Shown: in pieces, positions 1-7,001 of the stretch | Numbering within the stretch: the first letter of the stretch is position 1 | How the letters are laid out: each line of letters starts with the position of its first letter | From: an uncultured Bacteroidales bacterium | GTDB taxonomy: Bacteria; Bacteroidota; Bacteroidia; Bacteroidales; UBA932 | DNA: 32,832 nt | Reading direction: 5' to 3' | NCBI GenBank assembly: GCA_900316045.1 | Contig: ONBM01000018.1 | Location: 1 to 32,832 of the forward strand | Program-made: the position numbers and the translations under genes | The notes under the pieces: model-generated | Database searches by the model: none | What the model was told of the DNA's origin: nothing | What the model saw: the letters and a program-made list of their open reading frames with translations, nothing else

Positions 1-25
1 TCGGAGGAATTTTTATTCCTCATAT

Positions 26-57
26 CAAAGATACAAAATTTCTAACAATTTATCAAT
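26..57 (-). promoter_or_regulatory. Promoter reading leftward out of the window
   Basis: On the minus strand the -7 element TATCTTTG (bases 33 to 26) is a perfect match to the Bacteroidota consensus. It is preceded at 20 bases by ATTG (57 to 54), one base off TTTG. The transcript would begin near base 20 and run off the window. A 7-bp hairpin (GAGGAAT, loop of four T on the plus strand, ATTCCTC; bases 4-21) would sit in its leader. The rest of 1-155 holds no gene that I can support. Confidence 0.45.
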
Positions 58-155
58 CAATTTGTTATAAAGTTTTCAACAATTTGCGACTGTCCCTATC
101 ATAACCATACCGATAAATAGCTTCAAGATGACTTTTACTACATCTCCCATAATCA

Positions 156-397
156 TTATACGTTATTGTTATCATCTATAGTTTGACCTATCAATTCATC
201 GATGAAATCACTGATTGATTGACCTAAATGGTTTCCGACTTCCATTCCCAGTTGTGCAATTCCTTGCGCGAAGGAAGGGACTTCGGAGTGAATGGATCGT
301 ATTAATTGTTGAAATGGAGACATGACTAAATTGTTTTTAACTGAATCATTTCCTACATAAACCTGATTACCACTGCCAGCACCTTCTTGAAAACGGT
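156..397 (-). pseudogene. Out-of-frame 3' half of the zinc-ribbon gene
   Basis: This stretch reads openly in a frame one base away from the zinc-ribbon gene at 353-529. Above about base 397 the same frame is plainly an out-of-frame reading of the zinc ribbon, so the ribbon cannot belong to it. If the ribbon frame slips back one base near 390-397, the two halves join as ...NTVFKK-GAGSGNQVYVG... and give one protein of about 123 residues. The tail is amphipathic and ends in an acidic, Asn-rich run (QTIDDNNNV). No classical slippery heptamer is present at the join, so mutation or sequencing error is likelier than programmed frameshifting. An independent short gene starting at the internal Met (MSPFQQL) is possible but has no clear ribosome-binding site. 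Confidence 0.45.
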
Positions 398-529
398 GTT
401 CGGGTAAATAGCACCGCATTTGGGGCAATGGATTGGCGCTGACAATACCGATGCATTATCCTCAATGTCTAAAGCAATGAAACTATGCCCACATTGGTGG
501 CACTTTACTTTTTTGATGTCTCTTAACAT
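353..529 (-). CDS. Small zinc-ribbon protein (probably truncated by a frameshift)
   Basis: The frame encodes two CxxC knuckles, CHQC and CPKC, separated by about 24 residues including DIEDNASVLSAP. This is the layout of a single zinc ribbon; no further domain is recognised. I start it at the second Met (MLRDIKK) because the upstream ATG at 556 falls inside a TAnnTTTG-like element (TACTTTTG, bases 561 to 554), which would place the transcription start near 547. As read it stops after 58 residues with ...FKKVLAVVIRFM; the continuation in the neighbouring frame (156-397) looks like the true C-terminus. It lies at the left end of the mobile element, downstream of the amidase. The ligand and role are unknown; DNA or metal binding is inference only. 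Confidence 0.55.
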   Translation of the reverse strand: MLRDIKKVKCHQCGHSFIALDIEDNASVLSAPIHCPKCGAIYPNTVFKKVLAVVIRFM

Positions 530-639
530 AGGCGATTGTTTTATTTTCGGCAACAAAAGTATTCCTTATGTCCGCCAAAATATGGCAGTGATAAAGTTTT
601 TTCAATCAGACATGCAATTTGCCGCCCCACACCAACCCC

Positions 640-673
640 ATGAGGGAAGTGAGGGATGCGAGGGAAATGAGGG
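640..673 (+). repeat. G-rich 34-base repeat, copy 1
   Basis: A run built on the theme TGAGGGAA sits six bases beyond the stop codon of the amidase gene. It matches bases 13731-13764, inside the DUF3987 gene, at 29 of 34 positions by direct comparison. It is non-coding here and coding there. Its role is unknown. Confidence 0.7.
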
Positions 674-679
674 CGATTT

Positions 680-1276
680 CTATGCGGCGGAGGCCAGGTA
701 TCGGCAGATGCCGTCGACGTGCAGATTGACGATAGCTTGCTGGCCGGATTCCGATAACAGAAAGTGGCAGTCAGGGCGTGAATCCATAAAGAAATTCTCT
801 ACGAGAACGCTTGGCGGGATGGTCCGGCGGAGGATGTAGAAATCGGCCTCCAGGTCGGGATCGCCATCGGTGTAGTCGGTGCGGATGCGCTGGCCAGGGA
901 GATGGAACTTTGCAGCATCGTATAGGCAGGAAGCAAGAGCATCGGCCTTGGTGTCACCTCTGGTGGTGTAGGCGCACCACCCGGTTGCATCGAGCCACTT
1001 ATCGCCCTTCCCGGCAGCATTGGCGTGGATGGAGATGAGGATGACATTGTCCTTGCCCAGAAGTCGGCAAATCTCATTGACACGCCGGCATCGTTCGGGC
1101 AGTGGGACATCGGTGAGTTCTGGCACGAGCAACTGGGCATCGTGGCCAAGGTCGGTCAGGGCAGAAACTATCCGGGTAGCAATCAGCCGGTTCCAGGCGT
1201 ATTCCCGAAGGACGCCATCGGGGCTGCGCTTACCCGGAGTCTCGGTACCGTGACCGTTATCAACAAGGATTTTCAT
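680..1276 (-). CDS. N-acetylmuramoyl-L-alanine amidase (Amidase_3 type)
   Basis: The 198-residue protein hydrolyses, by family, the bond between N-acetylmuramic acid and the stem peptide of peptidoglycan. The zinc-ligand and catalytic pattern of Amidase_3 is visible: His in VDNGHG at residues 6-11, Glu in the REYAWN segment near residue 25, His in SIHANAA near residue 84, and the late Glu in LVENFF near residue 159. There is no signal peptide or cell-wall binding domain, so it is a bare catalytic domain, like the amidases common in Bacteroidota mobile elements and phages. In conjugative elements such enzymes are thought to open the wall locally for transfer; that role is inferred. It is separated from the cargo operon by 96 bases containing a strong hairpin next to its start codon. 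It is followed by a G-rich repeat. Confidence 0.85.
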   Translation of the reverse strand: MKILVDNGHGTETPGKRSPDGVLREYAWNRLIATRIVSALTDLGHDAQLLVPELTDVPLPERCRRVNEICRLLGKDNVILISIHANAAGKGDKWLDATGWCAYTTRGDTKADALASCLYDAAKFHLPGQRIRTDYTDGDPDLEADFYILRRTIPPSVLVENFFMDSRPDCHFLLSESGQQAIVNLHVDGICRYLASAA

Positions 1277-1277
1277 A

Positions 1278-1324
1278 GCTGGTTAAGTGTTTAGGTTTCA
1301 ACACCTAAGATACACAAAACCAGC
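1278..1324 (-). promoter_or_regulatory. Long interrupted hairpin directly upstream of the amidase start
   Basis: Nested inverted repeats form one long stem: GCTGGTT (1278-1284) pairs with AACCAGC (1318-1324), GTGT (1287-1290) with ACAC (1312-1315), and TTAGGT (1291-1296) with ACCTAA (1303-1308). That is 17 base pairs around a 6-base loop, ending one base before the ATG. The same stretch holds a weak promoter match on the minus strand (ATTG, 20 bases, TATCTTAG). It could therefore be an operator for a regulator or an RNA structure that controls translation start; the sequence alone does not decide. Confidence 0.45.
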
Positions 1325-1372
1325 GAGAAAAACAATAGTTCAATCTTTTGATAATACTGATTACTTGTAAGT

Positions 1373-1936
1373 TTACATCACAAAGTGAAGTACAACTACA
1401 ACAATATAGAGTAGAACTTCTAGAGCAAAGCCATTCTTTATAAAGAAAAATACCCTTGCCAAAAAGCCGCCAATGCCAGATAAGGTATAAGGAGATGTTA
1501 CGACGGCATCCGTTGCGGCATCAAGTCTATTCAGGACAAAGAAAATGAACAGAAATAACGTAATACCCCAAAACCACCACGGATGGGTTACTGGCCAATA
1601 CAAAATATGATCGTACCACTTTAACCCAGTGTCGAACTTTGCCTTAATTTTGGTCAAAGACGCTTTCTGCGTTGTTGCGAATGAGAAAACCTCATCTATT
1701 CTTTGAGTCTCTGCTTCTGTAACAATCATTTTGCGCGATGTGATACTGTCTATCTGGGAATAACGCATATTCAACAACCTGGCCAACAACTGATTATCAT
1801 CCTTGCATCGCGTTTTTAGATAATCGATTTTGGCTAAAGAGTCGACATCTCCTTCAGGAATAGTATACCGATTTCCACAGGAGGACACAACAAGAACCAA
1901 TGCGAGGAATACCCCCATAAAAGAAAAACTTTTCAT
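1373..1936 (-). CDS. Lipoprotein with membrane segments, paralogue of its upstream neighbour
   Basis: A 187-residue protein of no recognised family. Residues 1-20 form a lipoprotein signal peptide ending in the lipobox VSSC (Cys20). The middle is polar and probably helical. Residues 108-123 hold the striking motif YDHIL-x4-THPWWFW, followed at once by a hydrophobic segment (about 122-136) and a second, strongly hydrophobic one near the C-terminus (about 168-186). The neighbour at 1945-2493 has the same plan and the same motif, so the two arose by tandem duplication. This is the last gene of the nine-gene cargo operon, 8 bases after the preceding gene. A membrane-bound partner of the defence system or a structural part of the mobile element are both possible; neither is shown. 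Confidence 0.7.
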   Translation of the reverse strand: MKSFSFMGVFLALVLVVSSCGNRYTIPEGDVDSLAKIDYLKTRCKDDNQLLARLLNMRYSQIDSITSRKMIVTEAETQRIDEVFSFATTQKASLTKIKAKFDTGLKWYDHILYWPVTHPWWFWGITLFLFIFFVLNRLDAATDAVVTSPYTLSGIGGFLARVFFFIKNGFALEVLLYIVVVVLHFVM

Positions 1937-1944
1937 ATAGTGCT

Positions 1945-2493
1945 TTACTTTAAGATTGTCGAAAAAAGATATGCGATTAAAAAAATAATGCCTTCAACGA
2001 CTAAGCCAAATTTTGAGAGTTTTGCTACGCCTAGATATAATCCATCTGAATATATAGCATTTGAGTGGCGAATAAAACTCAATGTAACATTCCTAAATAT
2101 TGCGAACCATGCAAGTATGCCTGTGATACTCCAGAACCACCAAGGATGGACTGTTGGGGATTGAAGAATATGATCGCACCAAAGGAAGTCAGGATCGTAT
2201 GCAGCACGAAGCTTTTTAAATGATTTGCCATGCTCTTGTACATATTCGTATAGTTCATTACTCCTTTCAGCGACTACGGCCGAGGGCTTTGATTGGCTAT
2301 TTACAATGGAAAATAGTTCCTGCTCTGATGTGCCAAGCATAGATGCGAGAGTCTTTATATCAACATCCTTCAACTGGGTAAGGGCTGAAATTTGTTCTAC
2401 TGTATCAGTGATTACTGCTTCTTTTGATTTACATGAGTAAAAGAAAGGGAGCGTGATACACAACAGAAGGATAGATAACTGTTTTACATTCAT
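1945..2493 (-). CDS. Lipoprotein with membrane segments (DHIL-HPWWFW motif)
   Basis: A 182-residue protein of no recognised family. It has a lipoprotein signal peptide with the acylated Cys at residue 21 (FFYSC), a soluble helical stretch to about residue 100, then WCDHIL (105-110) and HPWWFW (116-121). Hydrophobic segments follow at about 119-134 and 163-178. The shared motif and layout make it a paralogue of the 1373-1936 product, though the rest of the two proteins has diverged. It lies 24 bases after the glycosylase-like gene in the same direction, so it is probably co-transcribed. By eye its codons are more A+T-rich than those of the methyltransferase end of the operon, which leaves open that the lipoprotein pair was acquired separately. 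Confidence 0.7.
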   Translation of the reverse strand: MNVKQLSILLLCITLPFFYSCKSKEAVITDTVEQISALTQLKDVDIKTLASMLGTSEQELFSIVNSQSKPSAVVAERSNELYEYVQEHGKSFKKLRAAYDPDFLWCDHILQSPTVHPWWFWSITGILAWFAIFRNVTLSFIRHSNAIYSDGLYLGVAKLSKFGLVVEGIIFLIAYLFSTILK

Positions 2494-2517
2494 ACTCAGA
2501 ATCAGATTATATTAAAC

Positions 2518-3249
2518 TTAACCATTCTTTTTAATAGCATCAATCAGAGAATCAACATAGTGCTCAACACTATTTTTGACACCGGGAATATTTCGAAATC
2601 CGGGGTGATATGCATCCAACAAAGTTATCCCGTTCTTTTTATAAACGTTGATGAAACAAGTACCGTCAAACACATATCTCTCTATTGGTTCATCTGTACT
2701 CGTGAGAAAGTCCTCTCGGCAGCACTGAAGCGTATTACCAAAAACGACAACCTTAGGAGAATAGAGCTTTATCTGCTTCAAAACAACCGGTCGCCAATAT
2801 TTCTCGTAGTAGTAAGAAATTGCCTTAGAATCTGAGGAGGTCAACGCTGGCATTTTACTAAGATTTATCCAGGCTACCTCACGAAGAACCTTCCCCATTT
2901 CAGGGTCATTACGTATGTAGTCCATTTCACTGTAGGACAACTGGTTCTTCAAACCATACATTACGTAAATAACACGCTGCCACGTCAAAACTCTCCATTT
3001 CTGGTTCTCGTCCATGAAACAATCTTTAGGAATGGACCAGCCGCCACCTATGGGTTTGCCATCTACAAAGTCATCGTAGGGTTCCTTAAGAATCCACGCG
3101 ACTTTATATGGGCTATTTGAGTATGCTTCGAAATCTGCGATACCATCATAAATAGCATCATTGGACTGATTATATTCTTTTACAATATTTTCAATAAGTT
3201 GGTCTATCCTTGATTGTGAAGAGTCAAAGGCTTGTTTCGAAAAGAACAT
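2518..3249 (-). CDS. Uracil-DNA glycosylase superfamily-like protein
   Basis: The 243-residue protein has, in the right order, short motifs resembling those of family 4/5-type uracil-DNA glycosylases: WILKEPYDD (52-60, at the place of the GEAPG-type motif), INLSKMPA (128-135, like the N-x-VKCRPP segment), SPKVVVFGNT (164-173, like the PKxxxxLG strand) and YHPGFRN (214-220, at the place of the catalytic HPS motif). No iron-sulphur cysteine set is evident. Known members remove uracil or mismatched thymine from DNA. Next to a C5-cytosine methyltransferase, an enzyme acting on deaminated cytosine or 5-methylcytosine would make sense, much as Vsr accompanies Dcm; this is inference. It is in the operon, 20 bases after the ASCH-like gene. 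Fold-level similarity without glycosylase activity is the main alternative. Confidence 0.5.
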   Translation of the reverse strand: MFFSKQAFDSSQSRIDQLIENIVKEYNQSNDAIYDGIADFEAYSNSPYKVAWILKEPYDDFVDGKPIGGGWSIPKDCFMDENQKWRVLTWQRVIYVMYGLKNQLSYSEMDYIRNDPEMGKVLREVAWINLSKMPALTSSDSKAISYYYEKYWRPVVLKQIKLYSPKVVVFGNTLQCCREDFLTSTDEPIERYVFDGTCFINVYKKNGITLLDAYHPGFRNIPGVKNSVEHYVDSLIDAIKKNG

Positions 3250-3269
3250 AACAATCTGTGTGTCAATAT

Positions 3270-3677
3270 TTAACAGTCAAATTTCTCAACAATTTCCCCG
3301 AGAGTATAGTCCAGTTGTGCAGCGACGAATTCGATGCCGGTAGCCTCATCAAGAACAATGATCTGTTCTCCGTTTTCGTCTTTGATGAAGTTGATTTGGG
3401 CGTCGATGACTTCAATCACCATATAAGGACGTTTCCCAGAATATGCACCCGTCAGGAACTTGATGCGGTCGTAGTGAACGGGGTGCGGAATGACCTCCCC
3501 AGGGCACTCTTCCTCAGATGGAAGTTCTGCATCTCCTGCGAATTCTTTGTCACCGATGGTGTAATAAACGAATTTCCTAACATTTTCCGGGAAGATGTCA
3601 CGGTACTCATGGGTCTTCTCTCCAGCCAGAATCTGGTCGAAGTATATGCGTTTAAGGTTGAGTGTCAGAGTCTTCAT
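3270..3677 (-). CDS. ASCH-domain-like (PUA-fold) protein
   Basis: A 135-residue single-domain protein. Its N-terminus, with LKRIYFDQILAGEKTHEYR, has the signature of ASCH domains: a helix, then a Gly-Glu-Lys turn and the E-x-R element. The remaining length and the beta-rich C-terminal part fit the small PUA-like barrel. ASCH proteins are thought to bind RNA or modified nucleotides, and one (YqfB of E. coli) is an N4-acetylcytidine amidohydrolase. The substrate here cannot be read from sequence. It lies 14 bases after the 762-residue protein and 20 bases before the glycosylase-like gene, so it belongs to the same transcript. A nucleic-acid-binding role in the restriction system is plausible but unproven. 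Confidence 0.6.
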   Translation of the reverse strand: MKTLTLNLKRIYFDQILAGEKTHEYRDIFPENVRKFVYYTIGDKEFAGDAELPSEEECPGEVIPHPVHYDRIKFLTGAYSGKRPYMVIEVIDAQINFIKDENGEQIIVLDEATGIEFVAAQLDYTLGEIVEKFDC

Positions 3678-3691
3678 TTCTTCGTCTGTGG

Positions 3692-5980
3692 TTATATCAT
3701 TTCAACTTTGAGCCCTAAACCAAGTCTATTCGAAATCTCGGAAATCTGGGCAAATTTAGTTCCCGTGTCAGAACATGTATTGCATAACCAACCGTTGCCG
3801 ACGGGCTTGCAAGGCTTCTCATAGCGAGGTGCAGGATTCTTGAGGATGAGATTATCCCCACAGCAAATGATGCCGAGGTCACGAACTCGATCGGCCCCTG
3901 CGTATTTCACGACCTCGACCAGCGCTTCCAAGACCTTCGCCGGAAAGATTACGCGGCCTTCCGGAAATGTAACTCGGATCTTGGCACGTGTCCCTTCTGG
4001 GATTTCTACGTGGGGCAGAACGGTGATTTCTGAGCCATCAAGCGGAACGAGATAAACCTTCAGGTCCAGTTCGAGTTCATCTGAAATAGTCTGGAGGTCA
4101 TTGCACTTTGTATTGGTCGAGCTGTTGGTCATCACGTACCAGCCATCTCCGATAGGCTTCTGATATTGTGCATATCGTGAGTCAAGGGTCTTGGAAACCA
4201 CACCAACACCGGCGTGTGAAAGGTTCACAAGAGCAACCAAGTCCGGGTCAATCAGTTTGATGGCCCTGGCGTAGGTCTCACTGACATTCTTATCCTGGAG
4301 TACGGTCCCATCAGGGAATTCAACACGGAGGATATGGGTCTTGCTACGCTTAGGCGCTTCAAGGGTTACGGAGATTGGAGAGGATGAGGAAGATGACACC
4401 GGCGCGTCGTGAACATACGGGTCTGCCCAATTGATAGCATTCATCAGTTTGCCCCAGTCGGCCAACGTCATGTTCGGGAACCGGTTTCCGTAGATTCGCT
4501 CTATGGCGTTGAAAGCAGCTGCTTTCTTCGGGTATTCAACGTCAAGATAAGGCCGCAGGATGTCAATTAGTTCAGGATTGGCAATACGAGTCAGTTTGCC
4601 GTTTTCGTCGGTGTATTCTGCCTCCCAATCGTGAACAATGGGCTCCGGTTCAGAAACAGGTTCTTCTACCATATGGGAGCCATAAGGGAGCGGTTCACGT
4701 TCTTGGAGTAGATGCGGTTCCTCATCGTTTCTGGCATAAGCTTGCGTTTCACTGAGGAAGGCCACATACTGCTTCATGGCAGCCGAGTAATCATGGTGCT
4801 TATGCTCATTCAGAGCGTGGATGTCCGGAATGCTGAAAAATCTGTCAGCGGCGTCAGCATACTCTTTATAACTCGAACAGGCATCGAACAGGTCACGGTG
4901 CAGTTGAATCATTCCTGCATTGAGCAAGAATTTGATTGCACGGACATATCGCTTGACTGTTGCTGGAAGATAATCCTTCGGTGTCAGATACTCTTCAAAC
5001 TTCTGTAATGCTCCATCCGAACAGAAATATTCGAACAAGTTGGTAACTGGAACATCGAAGGCTTCTTCTACAGGATTTTCCGTTTGGGTATCGGATTCAG
5101 TATCGTCCTCGATTTCAAGGATAAGGTTTCCTGTGCCTTCCGGACGAATCTCCTGGCTGATACGTGTAAGATAGTCAAGATAGGCGTTCAGTGCTGCGGA
5201 AATGAGATTATGCCATTTTTCGTTCTTTTCGTGGACTTCATCCAGAGCAACGAACTGAGGAATGGCGAGGCGATATTCCGAAAGAGAGTCGAAGGCGTAG
5301 AATATTTTACGGTTTCTGGTTATGGTGCCGTCAGAGATCAAGTTTTTGACCACACGGCAGTAGTTGCCTATCGTTACCTGGGACATCCCTTCATCAGCAA
5401 GATACTTGGCAAATTCAGCCACGTTTGCCGAGTCGGTGAATGTCTTGAAGGCTTCGTTGGCTTCCGGCCGGCGCTTTGATCCCATTGCAACGTAATCGCC
5501 TTCTGCGAGGAAGTAGCTTTGGACATTGATAAAGAACATCCGGATTAGTTCGCGAGGAAACACAACAACTTCACCTTCGTTGCTGAGTTCCATCCGTTTG
5601 AGTTGCTTTTCCTCACGAGCTTGTTGCTGCAGGGACAGTCTGGAGTAGAAAGAGACGTTACCGGTGCTGTTAAGGCGCTGTTTTACCCAGACTGGATTCC
5701 AAGTTGCATAGACATCATTGTCTCCATCGTATCCGAGCAGGATAAAATCGGCCTCGGATTCTTTGATAGGTTCAAAATCGTCTCTCTGGGGCAGTTGGGC
5801 ACGCCATACATCCGGATTCTCGAAATGAGCGGACGTCAAGTTTTTGATATAAATCCAGTATTCCGTTCCGTTGAGGAGGATGCGGAATGGATTGAGGCCC
5901 TCAATGTAGCGGTAGCTGGCACCGCTCAGGGCTTCGAGGAATAGCATCTGGAGTTCTTGTCTGTCAATCTTCTGTACCAT
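3692..5980 (-). CDS. Large multidomain restriction-associated protein with two internal duplications
   Basis: A 762-residue protein. Residues 1-175 form an N-terminal domain with YIKNLTSAHFENPDVWR (44-60), DFILLGYDGDNDVYATWNPVW (78-98) and a YVAMGSKRRPEA segment (163-174). From memory, this type of domain occurs in Bacteroidota proteins encoded beside restriction-modification genes; I could not check this. Residues 188-272 and 327-410 are two helical repeats (patterns YL-x8-TI/V-x2-Y-R-x2-K and LDxxxxY-x-FL). An acidic linker and a small domain (about 450-525) follow, then a Ser run. Residues 548-645 and 666-760 are a second repeated domain (F-P-x-G-x-V, later RY-x-K-x2-KPxGxGW, T/S-x-TK, IS-x2-L-x-L-x-LKV). 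No nuclease motif is evident. It starts 3 bases after the PD-(D/E)XK gene. Inference: it recognises DNA or its modification state and may target the ATPases. Confidence 0.7.
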   Translation of the reverse strand: MVQKIDRQELQMLFLEALSGASYRYIEGLNPFRILLNGTEYWIYIKNLTSAHFENPDVWRAQLPQRDDFEPIKESEADFILLGYDGDNDVYATWNPVWVKQRLNSTGNVSFYSRLSLQQQAREEKQLKRMELSNEGEVVVFPRELIRMFFINVQSYFLAEGDYVAMGSKRRPEANEAFKTFTDSANVAEFAKYLADEGMSQVTIGNYCRVVKNLISDGTITRNRKIFYAFDSLSEYRLAIPQFVALDEVHEKNEKWHNLISAALNAYLDYLTRISQEIRPEGTGNLILEIEDDTESDTQTENPVEEAFDVPVTNLFEYFCSDGALQKFEEYLTPKDYLPATVKRYVRAIKFLLNAGMIQLHRDLFDACSSYKEYADAADRFFSIPDIHALNEHKHHDYSAAMKQYVAFLSETQAYARNDEEPHLLQEREPLPYGSHMVEEPVSEPEPIVHDWEAEYTDENGKLTRIANPELIDILRPYLDVEYPKKAAAFNAIERIYGNRFPNMTLADWGKLMNAINWADPYVHDAPVSSSSSSPISVTLEAPKRSKTHILRVEFPDGTVLQDKNVSETYARAIKLIDPDLVALVNLSHAGVGVVSKTLDSRYAQYQKPIGDGWYVMTNSSTNTKCNDLQTISDELELDLKVYLVPLDGSEITVLPHVEIPEGTRAKIRVTFPEGRVIFPAKVLEALVEVVKYAGADRVRDLGIICCGDNLILKNPAPRYEKPCKPVGNGWLCNTCSDTGTKFAQISEISNRLGLGLKVEMI

Positions 5981-5983
5981 AGG

Positions 5984-6988
5984 CTATATCAGACTTCTGA
6001 ATAAAGGACTCGTTTCCATATCAAAAGGCGATTCTTCTTTCCGGGCATCGGTCAGTCCGTTCAAATTGCTCGAGAATTTTACTTCGGTTACAAGGGAAGG
6101 GACTGCATCCTTCGATATGCTGGGAATATCGTGATAGTCGTAGAATTCAAGGAAATCTACGGCAGACGTATAATCGTAGAACACGTTTTCGAGTTTTGCG
6201 AGATCTGAGCCTACCGTTTCTGCAATAATAGTGAAGAGGCGGATTTGAGAATCAACGGCGCTCACTCGCTCCCGGATTTTGTCGTAAAGCCCCTTAACTG
6301 ATAATCCATCAGCGGCTGGGCCGGACTCGCGCACCACTGTCGACGCAATCAGAAGCCGGGAATTAGGGGACGGATTCAACTGGTCCAGCGAGAACTTGTG
6401 TATGCGCTCTTCAGAAGATGTACTTTTGACCTCGATTTTGTCGCGACCGAGGGTGAAGTCATATTTCGCCGACGGAACTGAGTGCCATGCGTTGATGAGT
6501 GTTTCCGGCTGTGTACTCTGTTCAATGACGAGCAACTCTGCCCATAGCCCTTGAATCTTCTTTTTGGGCGGGTTGGTCAGGGCATCGAAAATGGCAATGA
6601 GGTTCTCAACTTCCACAGAGAGTTCACGATTTGACGGAATGGGCTGCAATCTATGCAGCATCATCGTGAATATTTCAATGAAGTACGACTGGAGAGGAGC
6701 ATCCAAGGAACGGAGGGTTATGATGCAGAAGGTGTCGTCCTGAGCATTTCCGTTATCATCAATCAGCTTACAGGATACATTATACTCCACAGACAAAATC
6801 TCACGCACAATGTTCTGGACTGACGAAGCAGATGAGTTCGTGCGAACGAAGAACATCGGGAACCCTTCCTGGGAAACACCCAGTTTGTGTGGCAGTTCAT
6901 CAATAGACACAACGGTGAAACGGCCGTCATCAGCGGCCTGATTGCGAAGCGCCTGAAAGCGAGCATAAAGTGCATTAATCTGTGGCAT
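5984..6988 (-). CDS. PD-(D/E)XK nuclease-fold protein (DUF4420-like)
   Basis: A 334-residue protein with the core of a PD-(D/E)XK nuclease: Glu151 in GLWAELLVI, Asp177 in KYDFTLG, the E-x-K pair at 186-188 in KIEVKST, and a Gln in the following helix (SLDQL, residue 203). This set and spacing match the DUF4420 family, which is known to be encoded next to Z1-domain ATPases. It is therefore the most likely DNA-cutting subunit of the system. Residues 1-140 form a beta-rich N-terminal region without a recognised motif. The gene lies 13 bases after the Z1 gene and 3 bases before the 762-residue gene. All putative catalytic residues are present, so it looks active. Confidence 0.82.
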   Translation of the reverse strand: MPQINALYARFQALRNQAADDGRFTVVSIDELPHKLGVSQEGFPMFFVRTNSSASSVQNIVREILSVEYNVSCKLIDDNGNAQDDTFCIITLRSLDAPLQSYFIEIFTMMLHRLQPIPSNRELSVEVENLIAIFDALTNPPKKKIQGLWAELLVIEQSTQPETLINAWHSVPSAKYDFTLGRDKIEVKSTSSEERIHKFSLDQLNPSPNSRLLIASTVVRESGPAADGLSVKGLYDKIRERVSAVDSQIRLFTIIAETVGSDLAKLENVFYDYTSAVDFLEFYDYHDIPSISKDAVPSLVTEVKFSSNLNGLTDARKEESPFDMETSPLFRSLI

Positions 6989-7001
6989 AGTGTGTTACCT
7001 C

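Noticed and set aside
353..428. Programmed -1 frameshift in the zinc-ribbon gene
   Set aside because: No X-XXY-YYZ heptamer or downstream structure is visible; mutation or sequencing error is simpler.
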